Source: Chamaecyparis obtusa | Taxonomy: Eukaryota; Streptophyta; Pinopsida; Cupressales; Cupressaceae | Assembly: GCA_027943335.1 (NCBI GenBank) | Contig: BSBK01000964.1 | Span: forward strand, 746,501-810,500 | Length of the DNA: 64,000 bases | Reading direction: 5' to 3' | Program-made: the position numbers and the translations under genes | Notes under the pieces: generated by a model | What the model was told of the DNA's origin: nothing | Seen by the model: only the letters and a program-made list of their open reading frames with translations | The model's database searches: none | Shown here: piece after piece, positions 36,615 to 48,825 of the stretch | Position numbering within the stretch: position 1 is the first letter of the stretch | Layout of the letters: each line of letters starts with the position of its first letter

Positions 36615-37560
36615 GCTATCACATGGCTGCATGTCAGACTTTTCTGACATGCGATCATGCGACCGCTTGCCACCTGTCCATGTGGGTTCTGACTCTTCAC
36701 AGTTAGTCTAGTTATAGTTTCATGGTCCGGAAGGCGGTTACGTGGTGACCTTTGGTTGGTTGTCACATGATCGCATAGCCTATTTTTTGGCTATGTGATC
36801 ATGCGACCAGATGCCACGTGGTGTTGGAGCCTGGTGATAGGTGATGGGGCATCTTCTAGGTGTGGTGGTGGTGTTCTATTGGCCGGCAAGCGGTGGTGTT
36901 ATCTTCATGCGGCAATGGTTTCAGAGGTGGACATGTGGCAACCTATGATTGGCTGTCGCATGGTCACATAGCCTAGATTTTGGCTATGCAATCATGCGAC
37001 CGCTTGCCACGTGTCCCTGGGGCCCATCGATAAAGTGGGGTTGGTTGCAATTTGGTGGTGTGACACATGGTGGTTTGCTGGCAGTTAGTTGTATGTTCGC
37101 ATAGCCTTTTGCAAGGCTATACGATCATGCGACTGACATCTTTTATTGGTGGTTGTGGTCACGGCAGGGTTGCGGTTTGCGGGTGGTCGCATGTTCGCAT
37201 AGCCTATCTCTAGGCTATGTGATCATGCAATAGGGTGCCACATGTCCCTGGGGCCCATCTGTATTTGCTTTGTGGTCCTGTTGGTGGATGTGTCATGGCG
37301 ATCACCAATTGGTCCATGCTGGCGGGATGTTAGGGTTTGAACGCTGGCCCAGGTGGAGGTATCTCGGTGATGATTTTAATGGTTGGTAGGTTGCATGTTT
37401 GCGGCTTGTTGCATGTTCACATAAGCTAGTTTCCCAGCTTACGAACATGTGACAAACCCTGTTGTGGCAAGTGGAGGCATCGACAGTTAAGAGAAGGTAG
37501 TGGGAAGTGGCGTGTCACATGTTCACATAGCCCATTTTTAGGCTATGCCATCATGCGACA
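36615..37560. repeat. Cluster of seven imperfect hairpins with a shared stem
   Basis: Units at 36615-36663, 36761-36807, 36954-37000, 37088-37133, 37186-37230, 37407-37454 and 37513-37559. Left arm TGTCGCATGNTCRCATAGCC, loop of 6-10 bp, right arm GGCTATGTGATCATGCGAC. Spacing is irregular (about 95-220 bp), and the tails GCCACGTGTCCCTGGGGCCC recur after several units. The core TGTCRCATGATCRCAT also occurs in the 127-bp repeats at the right end of the CACTA element. Confidence 0.85.
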
Positions 37561-40012
37561 ACTATTTGGCATTGCTATTGTGGAGTTAGCCTGAGATGCT
37601 TGGGTGGTTAAAAACATGAAGCCTGCGAGTGCATGGTGGCCATTTGAATTCAAATTTGAATTCTCAGGGAACTTCCATCGACCAGAAAGTACCAAATTTA
37701 TGGAATTCATTGTAGAGTAGACCCTGTTCGGTGAGAAATGATTGGTCTTCCATTTGCGGTGTGGTCCAGGGTGTGGTTGGATTATTTGCAGAGCTTGTAC
37801 TATTATAGTTGTGTGCTCAAGGCTTGTTGCAAGGTGTCCTTTTGAGCCTAGTTTTGTGATCCCTTGTACTTGTAGAGAAGATTTTCATGATTAGGGATCA
37901 GTTCTAGTTTCCTCTTTCTTGATTTTGATGTGTTTCCCACCCCTGTAATAACTTTTAGACTATTTCCAGTAGGTTGGGTGGTTGAGACCTTGCCCTAGCT
38001 ATTTGTAGCTTGTTGCAACCCATTTTGGGTTCCCATGGCAGCTAGTGGTATAAAGTGTCAAATTTTTGACTTAAAGGGGGTTCTGAATTTTGTTAGTTCC
38101 AGTGAAAGTTTTTTCTCTACAAATTTCCCCTTCTCTCTGCATATAGGGTGTTCTATTTCCATTGCTAGTTCAGAGAACATGATACATATTGTAATAGACT
38201 TATTTTATGTATGAGAACTCAGTTTATTCTTACTGTCACCAAGCTATCTCCATTTGAATTTTGAATGCATTAATCATACATCAAGGGTGTTTGATTTGTC
38301 TATTTGCATTACCTATGTGTTTGCAAGTGGAGTTATCTTCGCAGAGGTAACTGGTTTAGGATTAGTGTTTATGCATGTATGAGCTGAGATATCAAGGATA
38401 GGTCATGCTTGTCTTCCAGTGGATGCTGGTTAATGTATTGTCCTTTCATAGGTCTCTTCTAAGGGGAGGGTCAAAATCCTTTGATGGATAATAGAATGCT
38501 TGAATGCACAGGTGGGTGTTAAGTTGAGGTTTGGTCATGGTGTGTGATTGATGTCAGGCATCAACACATTGAGCATATTGTTTTCTTGTTTCATAGTTGT
38601 CCCTTGCAATATTGTATTTAACTTTGTGGCCCATTGGAGAAGGCACTGGTCTATCAGAGACTTAGGGCATCTTACGGGACCTTTCAACTCATTTAAAATC
38701 TTTTCCATCCAGTTCCACCCTTTCCCTTTCTTGTTGTTAGTATAGGTCTCTAGCTTTCAGTCTCATTCCATGCAAGTAGGGCTATTGGATGAGACTTTCT
38801 ATCATTGGGGTACAGGATACCTATAGGAGATTGACTGCTATTCCACATTAATCTATCTGCAAGCCTTTGGTTTGTCATGAAGTGTCTTGAATGTGCAGAT
38901 AAGGCAATACCCGCCTGAGTGAATGTGGAACTCAAAGAAGAAGGAGGATTTCTCTCTATCCTCATCAATTGGTTTGTTTTCCTTGTCAAACTTGAGTGTC
39001 TAACCTATGTTTCTAGCCCAACCATTTGATTCAAGTTTGGTCCTACAAGGAAAAGAGCCAATAGTTGGCACATGCTAAAGTGAATAAGTTCTATTAAGGA
39101 AGGACTCTTTCTCAATTTCAATCCTAATGGAGTGCTTCCCTACTCATCCATTTGGTTTTCAGCATTCACTCTATCTCCTCCATTGTTCATCTCCTGCTAG
39201 GAATAGACAACCAAACTTTGTCACTCACATATTACATTATTGAAGCAAAGTTGACACTTCAGAGCATTTGGCACTCAGAATAAGCAATACCCATCAAATG
39301 TTTGTCCTAAAAACTTATGAACATATCCTATTAACTTACCTGTTGAACCAGGTTCATATACTTGATACATTTAGAACTTGAAATCTCTTGTGAATCTACA
39401 TAAGAGTTCTTCATGTGGGCTTAGATTTTCTCATTACTGACTAGACATGAAAAGAAACTATTTGGAAATATATCTATGGTTGCCTATGATGCAGCAAGGA
39501 ATGGCAATGGACCCTCTACTGAAGGCAATGATCAAAAATCCTTTGGTCAATCTCAACACCTACCCACAGGGATAGACCTTATGCTTTGGTCTATCAACTT
39601 ACTCACTTGGCAAATGAGTAAACAACAAATTATTTTAGTTCATCCACAAGACACCCTAGGCAAGATACATTCAACCTTCAATGGTTACTAACATGAGTTT
39701 GTCTCCATCCCAATCCTGCACCTCCAACTCAACACAAGCTTCACAAATCTAACGGCCTCATTAGGTATGGCACCCTTGAAATGAACAAGAGATGGGTACT
39801 TAGGCTAGAAACACCTTCCAGACACCAAATACTCTGTAATTACTTGATTTCCAAACACATACTCCAAGGTGAGTTGATGGATTAACAAGAAACACAAATT
39901 TAAGTGTTATAATGTGTACTTTTTAATGTTTTTAATTTTTATGTGATGCTTATGATGGATGTGATTATGATTATGATGTGATTATGCTCATGATAATTGA
40001 ATTACATTTGCA
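37561..40012. other. Gene-poor stretch between hairpin cluster and SET region
   Basis: No recognised coding region. Short ORFs at 38548 and 39476 lack family features. 37880-38250 has a T-rich leader-like composition. Confidence 0.3.
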
Positions 40013-40294
40013 GGAAACTAAACCCCTTTCAGGAGCATCCTGCACAGTCTCATGGATCGACAGGTATAAGTCAATACACCTTATAGACAGTCTATTTAAT
40101 ACACTTATCAAAAGTAAGATTGATGTCTTCTAAGATCTCTCCCATTTGTAGGTACCATCAAATAGGTATTTGTGAGAAGTGTCTTCCTCGAGTGAGGGAA
40201 ATATAGGAATAGAAGAGGAAAGTGAGACATGCAGTTTATTTAGAACAGGGAGATTAACTAGAGGTCAAGGACTAGAAGGAAATTCAATAAATGC
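40013..40294 (+). pseudogene. Possible 5' exons of the SET gene
   Basis: GCAG/GAAACTAAA at 40013 to GATCGACAG/GTATAAG at 40060 looks like an exon (ETKPLSGASCTVSWID). After an AG at about 40151 the frame continues with YHQIGICEKCLPRVREI, then five stops at TAG/TAA positions up to 40277, a possible Cys-rich region. A frame change is needed to enter the SET frame. Assignment is tentative. Confidence 0.35.
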
Positions 40295-40891
40295 ATGAAA
40301 TTTTTCCTTGCTCAAGGGGGGTCATGTTCTTATGATGATGAGATGAAAGGCGACATCAAGGTGCCCTTGAGGTACCAAAATCTACAGAAACATTGGGTAC
40401 CCAAGGAACTTCCTCCAATAAACACTAATTTTTATGTTAACGAGAGGATATATCGCATAGCACCATCATCATTACATGGCTTGGGCCTATTTTCTATGGA
40501 CGGCATAAAGGTATCTTACAACAAAGTTTCTAAATTGATGGAGTATGTTGGACCATGTTACGATTACAAAAGTTGGATGCATATTGTTCAATATAAAAAA
40601 AGTATGCATAGGTATGCACTCTCGGAAAATTATATACAACAGCAAGACAATAATCAAAGTAAAAGTGTGGCTATATACATTGATGGAAGGGCAAAAGCAA
40701 TAGGGAATATTGTGGGTTTTATAAATAGTACATGACCTGGGTCAACTATAAAGCAACCCAATTGCATATTTGAGGCGCGCAAGGGAAATTGTGTATTCAT
40801 CTGTGCAATAAAGTCAATATGTGCAAGGGAAGAGTTGCTTATTGATTACAATTTGAACCACATAGATACAAACAAGGCTACTATCATGGGG
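40295..40891 (+). pseudogene. SET-domain protein (histone-methyltransferase-like) inside the CACTA element
   Basis: One frame with a single TGA at 40733. N-side: YRIAPSSLHGLGLFSMDGIK, matching the SET start (I-x-x-S-x-x-H-G-x-G-L-F), then KLMEYVGPCYDYKSW (E-Y-x-G). C-side: AIYIDGRAKAIGNIVGFINS, then a stop where Trp or Cys is likely, PGSTIKQPNC, then AIKSICAREELLIDYNL (R-x-I-x-x-x-E-E-L-x-x-D-Y). SET domains transfer methyl groups from S-adenosylmethionine to lysine. The usual N-H-S-C box reads N-S-T here, so activity is doubtful. The frame continues to TGA 40925 but also ends at 40891 before a GT, which splices in frame to the next gene. Confidence 0.75.
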
Positions 40892-40991
40892 GTGGTACAT
40901 ACTATTAAACCAACTTCTAATCAATGACTCCAACATACCATTTAGTTATTAAATTTTTGGCTAACAAATTTATACTTGATCTTTGACATAG

Positions 40992-43746
40992 GGGCACAAT
41001 ATGGAGCAACCACCCAGAGGGGATGGTGATGATATTCCTAGCTTATCTACACATGAGCAGGTAAAACTCATTGTAATTGTGCAAACTAGATAGAAGAAAA
41101 ATGTTATTTTTTTAATGTTGTTTTCTTCATTGTTTTGGAGTAATTTTGATAATACTAATACTACTGTTGTCACAGAGGGCTGGTGGTTGGAGAGAGGGAA
41201 AGCAACCTGCAGTCCCTCAGGAGTCCCCCCTTGAGGAGGACCCTTTTTTATTGATTCAACAGAGACCGATGACCCGATCGGTTCCATTAAAAAGATGCTA
41301 AAGAAAATTGGAAAAGAACTTTTACATTTGGCATCCATACAGCCTCAGACTCAGGAAATAAAAGAGAGGGGAGCTAACTTGTTGCGCACTTCTGAAAACT
41401 TAAAAGTAAGTATTAATGAAATTTTTAATTATAACAAGAGTTCAATAATGGTTTTTATGTTATGCTCTTTTATGGCATTAATTAAAATATGGATGCATTG
41501 TCTTTATAGAGTTATTTGCATAATTTTGAACCCCATTCCCATGATGAGGGTACTGCAGGTGGTTCAAGTAGATCACATGTTCCATTCCCCACTTGTGTTT
41601 TCCACTGAATATATATAGGAATGATCATAATCATTGACAATACATGCTCGAAAAATCCTTTTTTTTAATGCTCTAACAATCTTGTCCATGCTAGTCCACG
41701 CGTTCTATATTTATGCATGCTCTAACAATTTTATTCTTTAGCTCCTTTCCATGATGCTATGACAACACCGCCTGCATCCAAGACAACCACAAATGTCTTT
41801 CTAACAGGTATGTCAGCAACACGCAGCCTACAGGCATCAACTGTTGCACCATCTATTGGTACACAAATCCCTCTTTTTCTCTCTTTTGTTATGTGTTTAA
41901 GTGTTATGTGTTTACGATGTAGATCCCTTGATTGTGTTTGTGCCATGGGTGCTCTACACCAATTTATTTCCCTTGAACTATTATTTCTTGGAGGCATTTG
42001 ATAATGGTTTTCATTTTTTGCAATAGGAGATGCAACAAGTCCCGATGCAACATCATTTCCAGGATGTTCTCGTGTTCCTAGTATGGGAACGATGAAGGAT
42101 TGCATATTGATCGTCAGCAACGATGAAGGAATTCCCTGAAAAGTAGCCAAAGTTCTAGGTACTTTAAAGTTGTTATTATTCTATAGTGATATAATAGTAA
42201 TTTAGTTTTTGATCACTCTTCATTGACTAATGATCCCATGATTGTTTTGTAGGGAATGATGTTTTCTGGTGAAAACTTGGTGACGAGTGTTTGCGGATAT
42301 TCAGGCCCACCCTACATACATTTTGGAACATTATATCCTAACTAAAACCCTAAACCACTATTTTGATTTCATATCATTGCTAGAATAGTTTTCCTTTTCA
42401 TCCATTTCTTGAACTATATTAAAGGTAGCTTCACTTCATTTATGAGTCTAACATGTTTTTTTTTACTTAAAAGGTGGAATAACCAAGAAAAAAAAGTTGA
42501 AGGATGATCTTGTAGAGAGTATGACCCAGCTTTTTGGATCTCGTGTATTCAAGAGAAACAGGCTCCTTGAAAGAGCTGGTTTATGTTTGAAGTATATTAA
42601 GGACCAGTATAGGAAAAATTTATAGGTTAACCCCAGGCATGAGCGTCTGCCCTATGTTCCCGAGGCTGAGTGGCAGGCTCTAATTTTGGATGGAAAGTAT
42701 AAAGCTGACATGAAAAAAGGAATTAAACTAGTAGAGAGTAGAGGAAGGTATGTGATACTGTTGAGAATGTAATTATGTACTAATTAACCTCTATATTTAT
42801 ATGATCTAACATATTTCAAACTATTCATAGATTGCCTGACACATCAAAGGCAACAAAGGCAAGACTAGAAAAGCGCGGGACACACAAGCTCAGTGCTGGT
42901 GGTTTTTCAAAGCTTCAAGCACGAGTTGTAAGTATTAGTAAATTTTTTATATATTGCAAGGAATTTTTTTTTGATGAAACAATGCAAGTAAAATTCACCA
43001 TACCAAGCAAAAATGTAGGGCTCAGAGTTCAATAGATGCCTCATAGAAGAGGACAAGAGAATTGGCTTCCAACAAGGCTATAGAGCTGTGGCTGAACGGC
43101 TACGAGCTGAAATCAGTGCGCAAGGTTCTAATAATGATGCATCTGAGCCACAGGTAAATAAGCTAAATGAAATTTATTTCAAATTGAATACTTTACCAAT
43201 TATTCTATTTGATGTTAAGTTCCAATATAAAGTGAGTATATCTATTTTAAGCAAGCAATGATAACAATGCGTAGGATATTGGAATGCAGCCTGACAATCC
43301 TTCTACACAATCTGTGCATGATGAAGGTTCGCATGATGTGCATCCTAGTGGTGGAGGTATACATTTGCTATTAAATTTTTTATATGTAATTGCAATTGGT
43401 GTTTGGATTAACGTAACATTTTGTATAGCAGCTATAGAGGATCGAGGGGTCAGTGTTCATGAGCATGTTGAGGTTGAGTCTAGACAAAATGATGTGGCCA
43501 GATTAGGTAAAAAGTGCCACAGTTATGTTCTTTAAAATAATTAAATACTTGTAACAATTATAATAAAATGTTTTTAATTTAACTCTTTTATTTGTTATTG
43601 CAGAGGACCCCCCTTTGTAACAGCATAGGAATTTGAGATCATTAAGAACAGAGAACAAAACAACTAATGAGGGGGGAATTGATGATAACACTGATGCTCC
43701 TCTTAGAGCTTACATAGAAAAAAAAATTAGAAAGAAAAAAAAGTAA
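40992..43746 (+). pseudogene. TNPA-like second CACTA gene (Transposase_24-like), decayed
   Basis: A series of exon-like pieces with GT/AG borders: 40992-41060 (MEQPPRGDGDDIPSLSTHEQ), 41177-about 41405 (contains KKMLKKIGKELLHLASIQP), about 41741-41858, about 42473-42747 (PYVPEAEWQALILDGKYKAD), 42831-42927 (DTSKATKARLEKRGTHKLS), about 43036-43155 (EEDKRIGFQQGYRAVAERLR), 43275-43355, and about 43604-43746 with a Lys-rich end. Charged, Arg/Lys-rich with conserved Trp, it resembles the Ptta/En/Spm (TNPA-type) proteins that bind subterminal repeats. Stops and a frameshift near 41280 break it. The exon borders are my reading, not proven. Confidence 0.5.
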
Positions 43747-44929
43747 TGATTGTCATCTACATACCTTAATTGATAATGACTGAATTTTATGTCTCAATGA
43801 ATTTAATTATGTGCTAATGAATGTTCATGAATTATGTGTTGATGTAGAATATTGATGAATGTTGCGTGTTAACGAATCTAATGTGTTAATGAATGTTATC
43901 ATGTGATATTGATTGAATGTTACATTTTATTAATGGTTGAAAGAATGAATGAATGTTAGATGTTAACGAGGAATGTAGAGTGATGTTAGGGGGAGGGGGG
44001 GTGGGGCCAAATGAGCTTCCACCTTCATGTGGTTGGCCCTGTTTAGTAGAGAATATTAAACTATTCTTGAAACAAAGTGAAGCTCAATAAGATACTAAAT
44101 ATTTCTCTATTTTGTCAAATTTTTACTTTTTGAAGTCTTTTGAAAATTTGTATCTGATAGTACTCTAATACCCTGTGACTACTCTAAGGTTCTTGGTACA
44201 TCTTCTTGTAGGTAATTCTTCATAGACTCAGAGTAGAGTTTGAGGTAGAGGAACGGAGGGAAAAATCTTTTTCCAGGTAATTCTTCATAGACTCTTCATT
44301 ATTATTGTTTGTAAGGAAACCCAACACATTCATTTCCTTCATCTTTACCACATTTGTACCCTCCATTTGAATGGATTCAGTCCCATATCAGGAGGAAATG
44401 GTGAAATAACCATCATAACAATAGTAATATAGAGCAAGTTTAATTGTTCTTTTCATATGTCTATCTTGTGCATTTAGAGATCATGGCACGTCATAAGGCC
44501 ATATTTCTTTGAGAAATTTAGTCAAACAGTTCACACGCAGTGTCTATGGTTCTACATTCCTTTACAGAAATTCTATCAGAGTTCATGAGCTAAGCCTAGG
44601 GTTCCACATTCCACTGCATACAAATCTACTAGAGCATTTCCAATTTCTAACTATACTTCACTTACAAGCTTAAAATAAATATACCCATCATATTTACAGT
44701 CATATTTCAAGATGAGAGCCTCCAATATAACACTCTTTCATTATCCCAAAAAAATTGAAAGATTTGCCGCCTTAACAATGAATTAACATAGACGACTAGA
44801 CTGTAACAAGATTTGCATGGACTTTCTTGCTAGCAATTAGATTGTAATGAGCATTTGCTAGGGTTTCTTTAAAATATTTAGTTGGGTTTTCTACTATTTT
44901 TTTGTCTTCAAATATTTTTGCTTATTAGT
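43747..44929. other. Non-coding stretch after the TNPA-like gene
   Basis: AT-rich with AATG/GAATG-rich text at 43790-43990, then a short G-run (GGGGGAGGGGGGGTGGGG near 43988). No coding region seen. Confidence 0.35.
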
Positions 44930-45700
44930 TTTTCCATTATGAACCAAAGTTGGAGAGGATTATTCTCCTCTTTGTGGTTCCATTATAGATTTGTTGGATA
45001 GATTAGGTGCATCCTTGGAGGAGAAGAAAGGTGATGTCTCCATAGTGGAAATAAGGAAGAAAAATGACCAAATGATAAAGGGAACACATACATGTGTGCC
45101 AACCATGGAGGAATCTCTAATTATCGATCTTGATTTTTTGGAATTTAGGAAAATTGTGTCTTTGCATAGCAAGAGTTTGATTTGTAGATTCCTTGAGGTC
45201 TAAACTCCCCTTGAAGATCTATATTATTGGGTAAGAAAAAATTGGAAAAATAAAGGAGAATAGGAGATTCATAAAGGATAGTTCATTGCAACTTTTTCTA
45301 ATGAATATAGTTGTGATGGATTTTGAGTGAAGGTCCTTATTTCTTAAGAATGAAGGAATCTTTATGAAGCACTAGCATATTAGTATCTATTCCTCAAAAT
45401 AAATCCCATCTATGATATTGGCTTGGATACATTTCTATGCTCTCCCTCCAGAATTTTTGCCCCCTTATGTTTTTGAGATGATTGAAAACTCGTTGAAAGT
45501 GTTGATGTCTCTAGACCCTTTCATGGGAAAGATCACCTAGTTTATGCCAAGACCTATGTAGAGATATATCTTATCTCTCCCTTCCCTTAAAGTCTTACTC
45601 TTGAGAGTATTCAAACCATAGACCATGAAAGGCTTTTGGATTCACATTTAGAGGGTTTCATGAATATGGTCATCATAATATAGAATGTTAAACAACTGAG
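44930..45700 (+). pseudogene. LINE ORF1 (DUF4283-like) remnant
   Basis: 44991-45203 contains EESLIIDLDFLEFRKIVSLH then SKSLICRFLEV, and past a stop YYWVRKNWKNKGE. Later text in a shifted frame gives WIHFYALPPEFLPPYVFEMI. These match, in order, the DUF4283 region of plant L1 ORF1 proteins (a W-x-W.. block, then W-I-x-x-x-x-L-P). Many stops. It is on the opposite strand to the LINE at 22.7-25.0 kb. Confidence 0.5.
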
Positions 45701-46373
45701 AAGCTTAATCACCTAGTTGTACTAAGAAAATATTTATAAATTAGTCAGTAATCACTAAGAAATATAACCAGTAAGTAAAAATATATAAATAAATGTTTCA
45801 TGAACTGATATTTTCTCATCTTTATTTTGAAATTGCAAGGGAAAAAAATCAATTAATTGGGTGGTGACATGATTTAGAAATCTTTATGCAGCTGAAAAGA
45901 GCACGATGAATTAGGTGCAAACATGTTTATAGCACATATAATATTATTGTTTATGTCTCAAAATTTTTGAAGGGCGTGATTCCTTGAAGTCAATAAATTA
46001 TGGCATATCCACCATCTTCAAAATGTGACATGGGATATTTGAAGAAAGTGTATGCACATGTGACATCTAGTAATTCTACTATTCGATGGTCTGATTCCAA
46101 CAATCCATGACATCATGTGCACATGAGATTTACAAGTCTTTTATGGCTCCTTCACTGCTTGATAGCCAGTTGAAAAGTCATGATCACCAAGCCCCATGCT
46201 TCTGGCCTTCTTGAAAACCTTAAGAATTTTAAAAACTAGACAATTGAGATTAAACCATAGGCTAGAACTCCTTACCCAATATATATATATTGTAAAAGTG
46301 ATTTGAGCCAATTGCTAGCATAGCTTTTAAATTCATTCTGGTAGACAAAGAGAGAAAGATAAACTTAAGATAC
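45701..46373. other. Non-coding stretch
   Basis: AT-rich, with a TA-dinucleotide run at about 46281-46291. The 46320-46373 part may be intron sequence of the reductase fragment on the minus strand. Confidence 0.3.
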
Positions 46374-46811
46374 CTCATTGGCTACAACAGCTACAGGCAT
46401 ATATACTCCAGCATCATCTCCAAGAGCAAGTGCTAAATGCATATCCTTCTATTGATGTTTCAATGGAAATGTTGGGGGGAACTTTTGTTGAATCATAGCT
46501 GGCCCTTTCAACTTAAACATAGGATTACTGATTGCACCTAATTCCTATCATAAATCATTGTATTAGCAAAGATGGCACTGGTTTGCTGTCCTAAACCAGT
46601 TTCCTCTTTGCAATGTCCTTAGCATTGCATGTTATGACCTACCTATTTGTTGTAATAGAACTTAAAAGTATGCTCAAAAGTACCAAAATAAAAGATAGGG
46701 TTCCCTGCAAAAGCATGCATAAAGAAGCCTACCAAGACATCTAACAGCGTTTGCTGACTTAATCCACTCTTATCAGTTAGAACGAGGCCTTCAGAGAATG
46801 CATTTTCCATG
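46374..46811 (-). pseudogene. Two exons of a GLYR-type glyoxylate/succinic-semialdehyde reductase gene
   Basis: Minus-strand exon 46811-46733 reads MENAFSEGLVLTDKSGLSQQ then TLLDVL, ending before GT. Exon 46544-46374 follows an AG and reads ELGAISNPMFKLKGPAMIQQ, KFPPTFPLKHQ, stop, KDMHLALALGDDAGVYMPVA, VVANE, ending before GT. The two join in frame across a 188-bp intron. They match the C-terminal (NAD_binding_11) domain of plant GLYR2-type enzymes (beta-hydroxyacid dehydrogenase family), which reduce glyoxylate and succinic semialdehyde with NADPH in plastids. The in-frame TAG stands for the second Gln of H-Q-Q-K-D. No N-terminal Rossmann domain was found, so this is a captured gene fragment. 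Confidence 0.8.
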
Positions 46812-48825
46812 CTGTAATGACAACTAGGGCATGTCAAATATTGAAGAAGTTTGATATAAAATTGCAGGTCATGAAAAATTTAGCATTAAATAATAGTCTT
46901 ATATGAATAACATGGAGTTTATAAGAATCTGCACATAAAATAAAGCATTTTCTCTTAAAACCTGCAGTCTTCCTCAGGCATAAGAGTTGAAATTGTGTAC
47001 AAAATTCCTCAACCATATTGCCATATAGAAAATAAAAATTGATATCTTTGACCAAGCACGCTCCTTGTATATATGTGAAAATTTTGCTACTTTATTTGTC
47101 ATTGATGTGTGATTACCATTGCTAGAAATTTTAAGTAAACGTACCAATAATAATTACAATTATCACAAGGAAAATCTTTTGACTTATGATTCTTATATTA
47201 ATGAGAATTTACATTAATTCTTTTGTCTAATGATTCTCAGACCATAAATCTGCTAAATATTGAAATGGAATATCGATTGATTTGACTATGGCTAAAGGAG
47301 TTCACTTTTAAAAATGTGGTTTTTACTATGAACATACACTTCACAGTTATAATTTAGAACACTACATCATTTTGCAAGCTACGATATGAGTGGATCATGT
47401 TTGTCATGATAAATCATGTCAATTTCTATGGACACAAAATGTTTAGATAGTTTCTAAGCACAAAAAGGTTAGACAATAAAATCATATGGTAGTGATACCT
47501 CATCATCAAACAGGTTAGAGATAGGTGACAACTAGTCATTCTTGTGGATGGTAAGACTGATGATTTCCTCAAAGATATGTATCAAGTTTTAGCAAATGGT
47601 GTTAGCATTGTGATTTGTGTTTTCATTGATGTGAACCTCTGGAGTTGCATTAATGTCAGTTTGGGAAGGATGGAAGGTTGCTGAGACTATATTGAGTCTG
47701 TGACATTGATTAAGGAAGAATATTTGAAGAAGTTTCCAAAGTTGTGACATTGCTTGATGAAGAAGATTTGAATAATGACTAAGGAAGTAACTAAGGCTAT
47801 GACATCGATTGATGAAGAAGATTTGAATAATGATTGAGGGAGTTTGTAACTTATCTAGAAGACAGAAGTATGATAGACAATAATATGCAGGAAAGAGTAT
47901 TTGAAGATCTTATTGAAGAATGCTTTGAGGAGATGACTACATATGGCTCTAGTTATAATGATTGACTACTGTGAATATTGCACTATCATGTGTGTAGATC
48001 CCCAATTGATTATTTGACAAAGATTTGATGTGTTGTTTGGATGATCATAATGTTGGCTGTCAGGATGGTTTGGACAGGCTTGGAGAATGGCTTACATTGC
48101 TCCATAATGGGTTTTTAGGTTATACAGTTTGGTGGACTTGGTGAAATGGTTCATGCAATGTTTCAGTTCAGATATCTTTTGATGGTTTTCTCCGTAGGTG
48201 TAGATTTTTTGTCACATGCACTATTCTACTATCTGTGTTGGCTTTTGGTCAACTCAACTATTTGCAAGGACTTAATTTGAGTAGTCTAGGTCCAGATATA
48301 GGTCAAAGGAAATGCTAAGAAACTTGAGATGATCTTTCCATGGTGAGTTGTGCTTCGAATCGTGCTACATGCTTTGGAGAGTGTTTTGGCCCAATTGGTA
48401 ACTTGCTTTTAATACATTTTCACATGTTACTTTTGGGTCTGACTTTGGAAGGAGTTGCGATGCATATGGATGAATTATATTATTTAGGAAGGAACTTTTA
48501 TGATGTATATGTGTCCACTTTGTCTCTTGGGGTGGATTGCATTGAGTACTTTGTTCAAGGTGGTTGACTTTGTATTAATAATACTTATTTTTTATCAGAG
48601 AATATTGGAAAATCAACAATCCAATTCCATTGAATATGACAATGAATTTCTCTATTAGATGCTAGGTATAAATAACCTCAGCATATAACAAATTTTGTGC
48701 AACAAAATCATGAAGGAAATCAAATTGACCAATCTCTTAACAAAATGTGGAAACAAACAATAAATAATTATAACAAATAAACAATCTATATAAAAAAACT
48801 ATCTACATGGAATTATGACAGATTT
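46812..48825. other. Stretch without recognised genes, with a small direct repeat
   Basis: 47700-47850 holds a 60-70-bp direct repeat (GACATYGMTTGATGAAGAAG then ATTTGAATAATGA, at about 47746 and 47802, with a third weaker copy at 47700). The rest shows no family signal. 46834-47055 on the minus strand might be flanking intron of the reductase fragment. Confidence 0.4.

Noticed and set aside
36506..36766. Minus-strand ORF over the hairpin region
   Set aside because: It tracks the inverted-repeat text; no family features and no neighbours in frame.
41731..42150. 139-residue minus-strand ORF in the TNPA-like region
   Set aside because: It overlaps plus-strand exon-like pieces with splice borders and has no family features.
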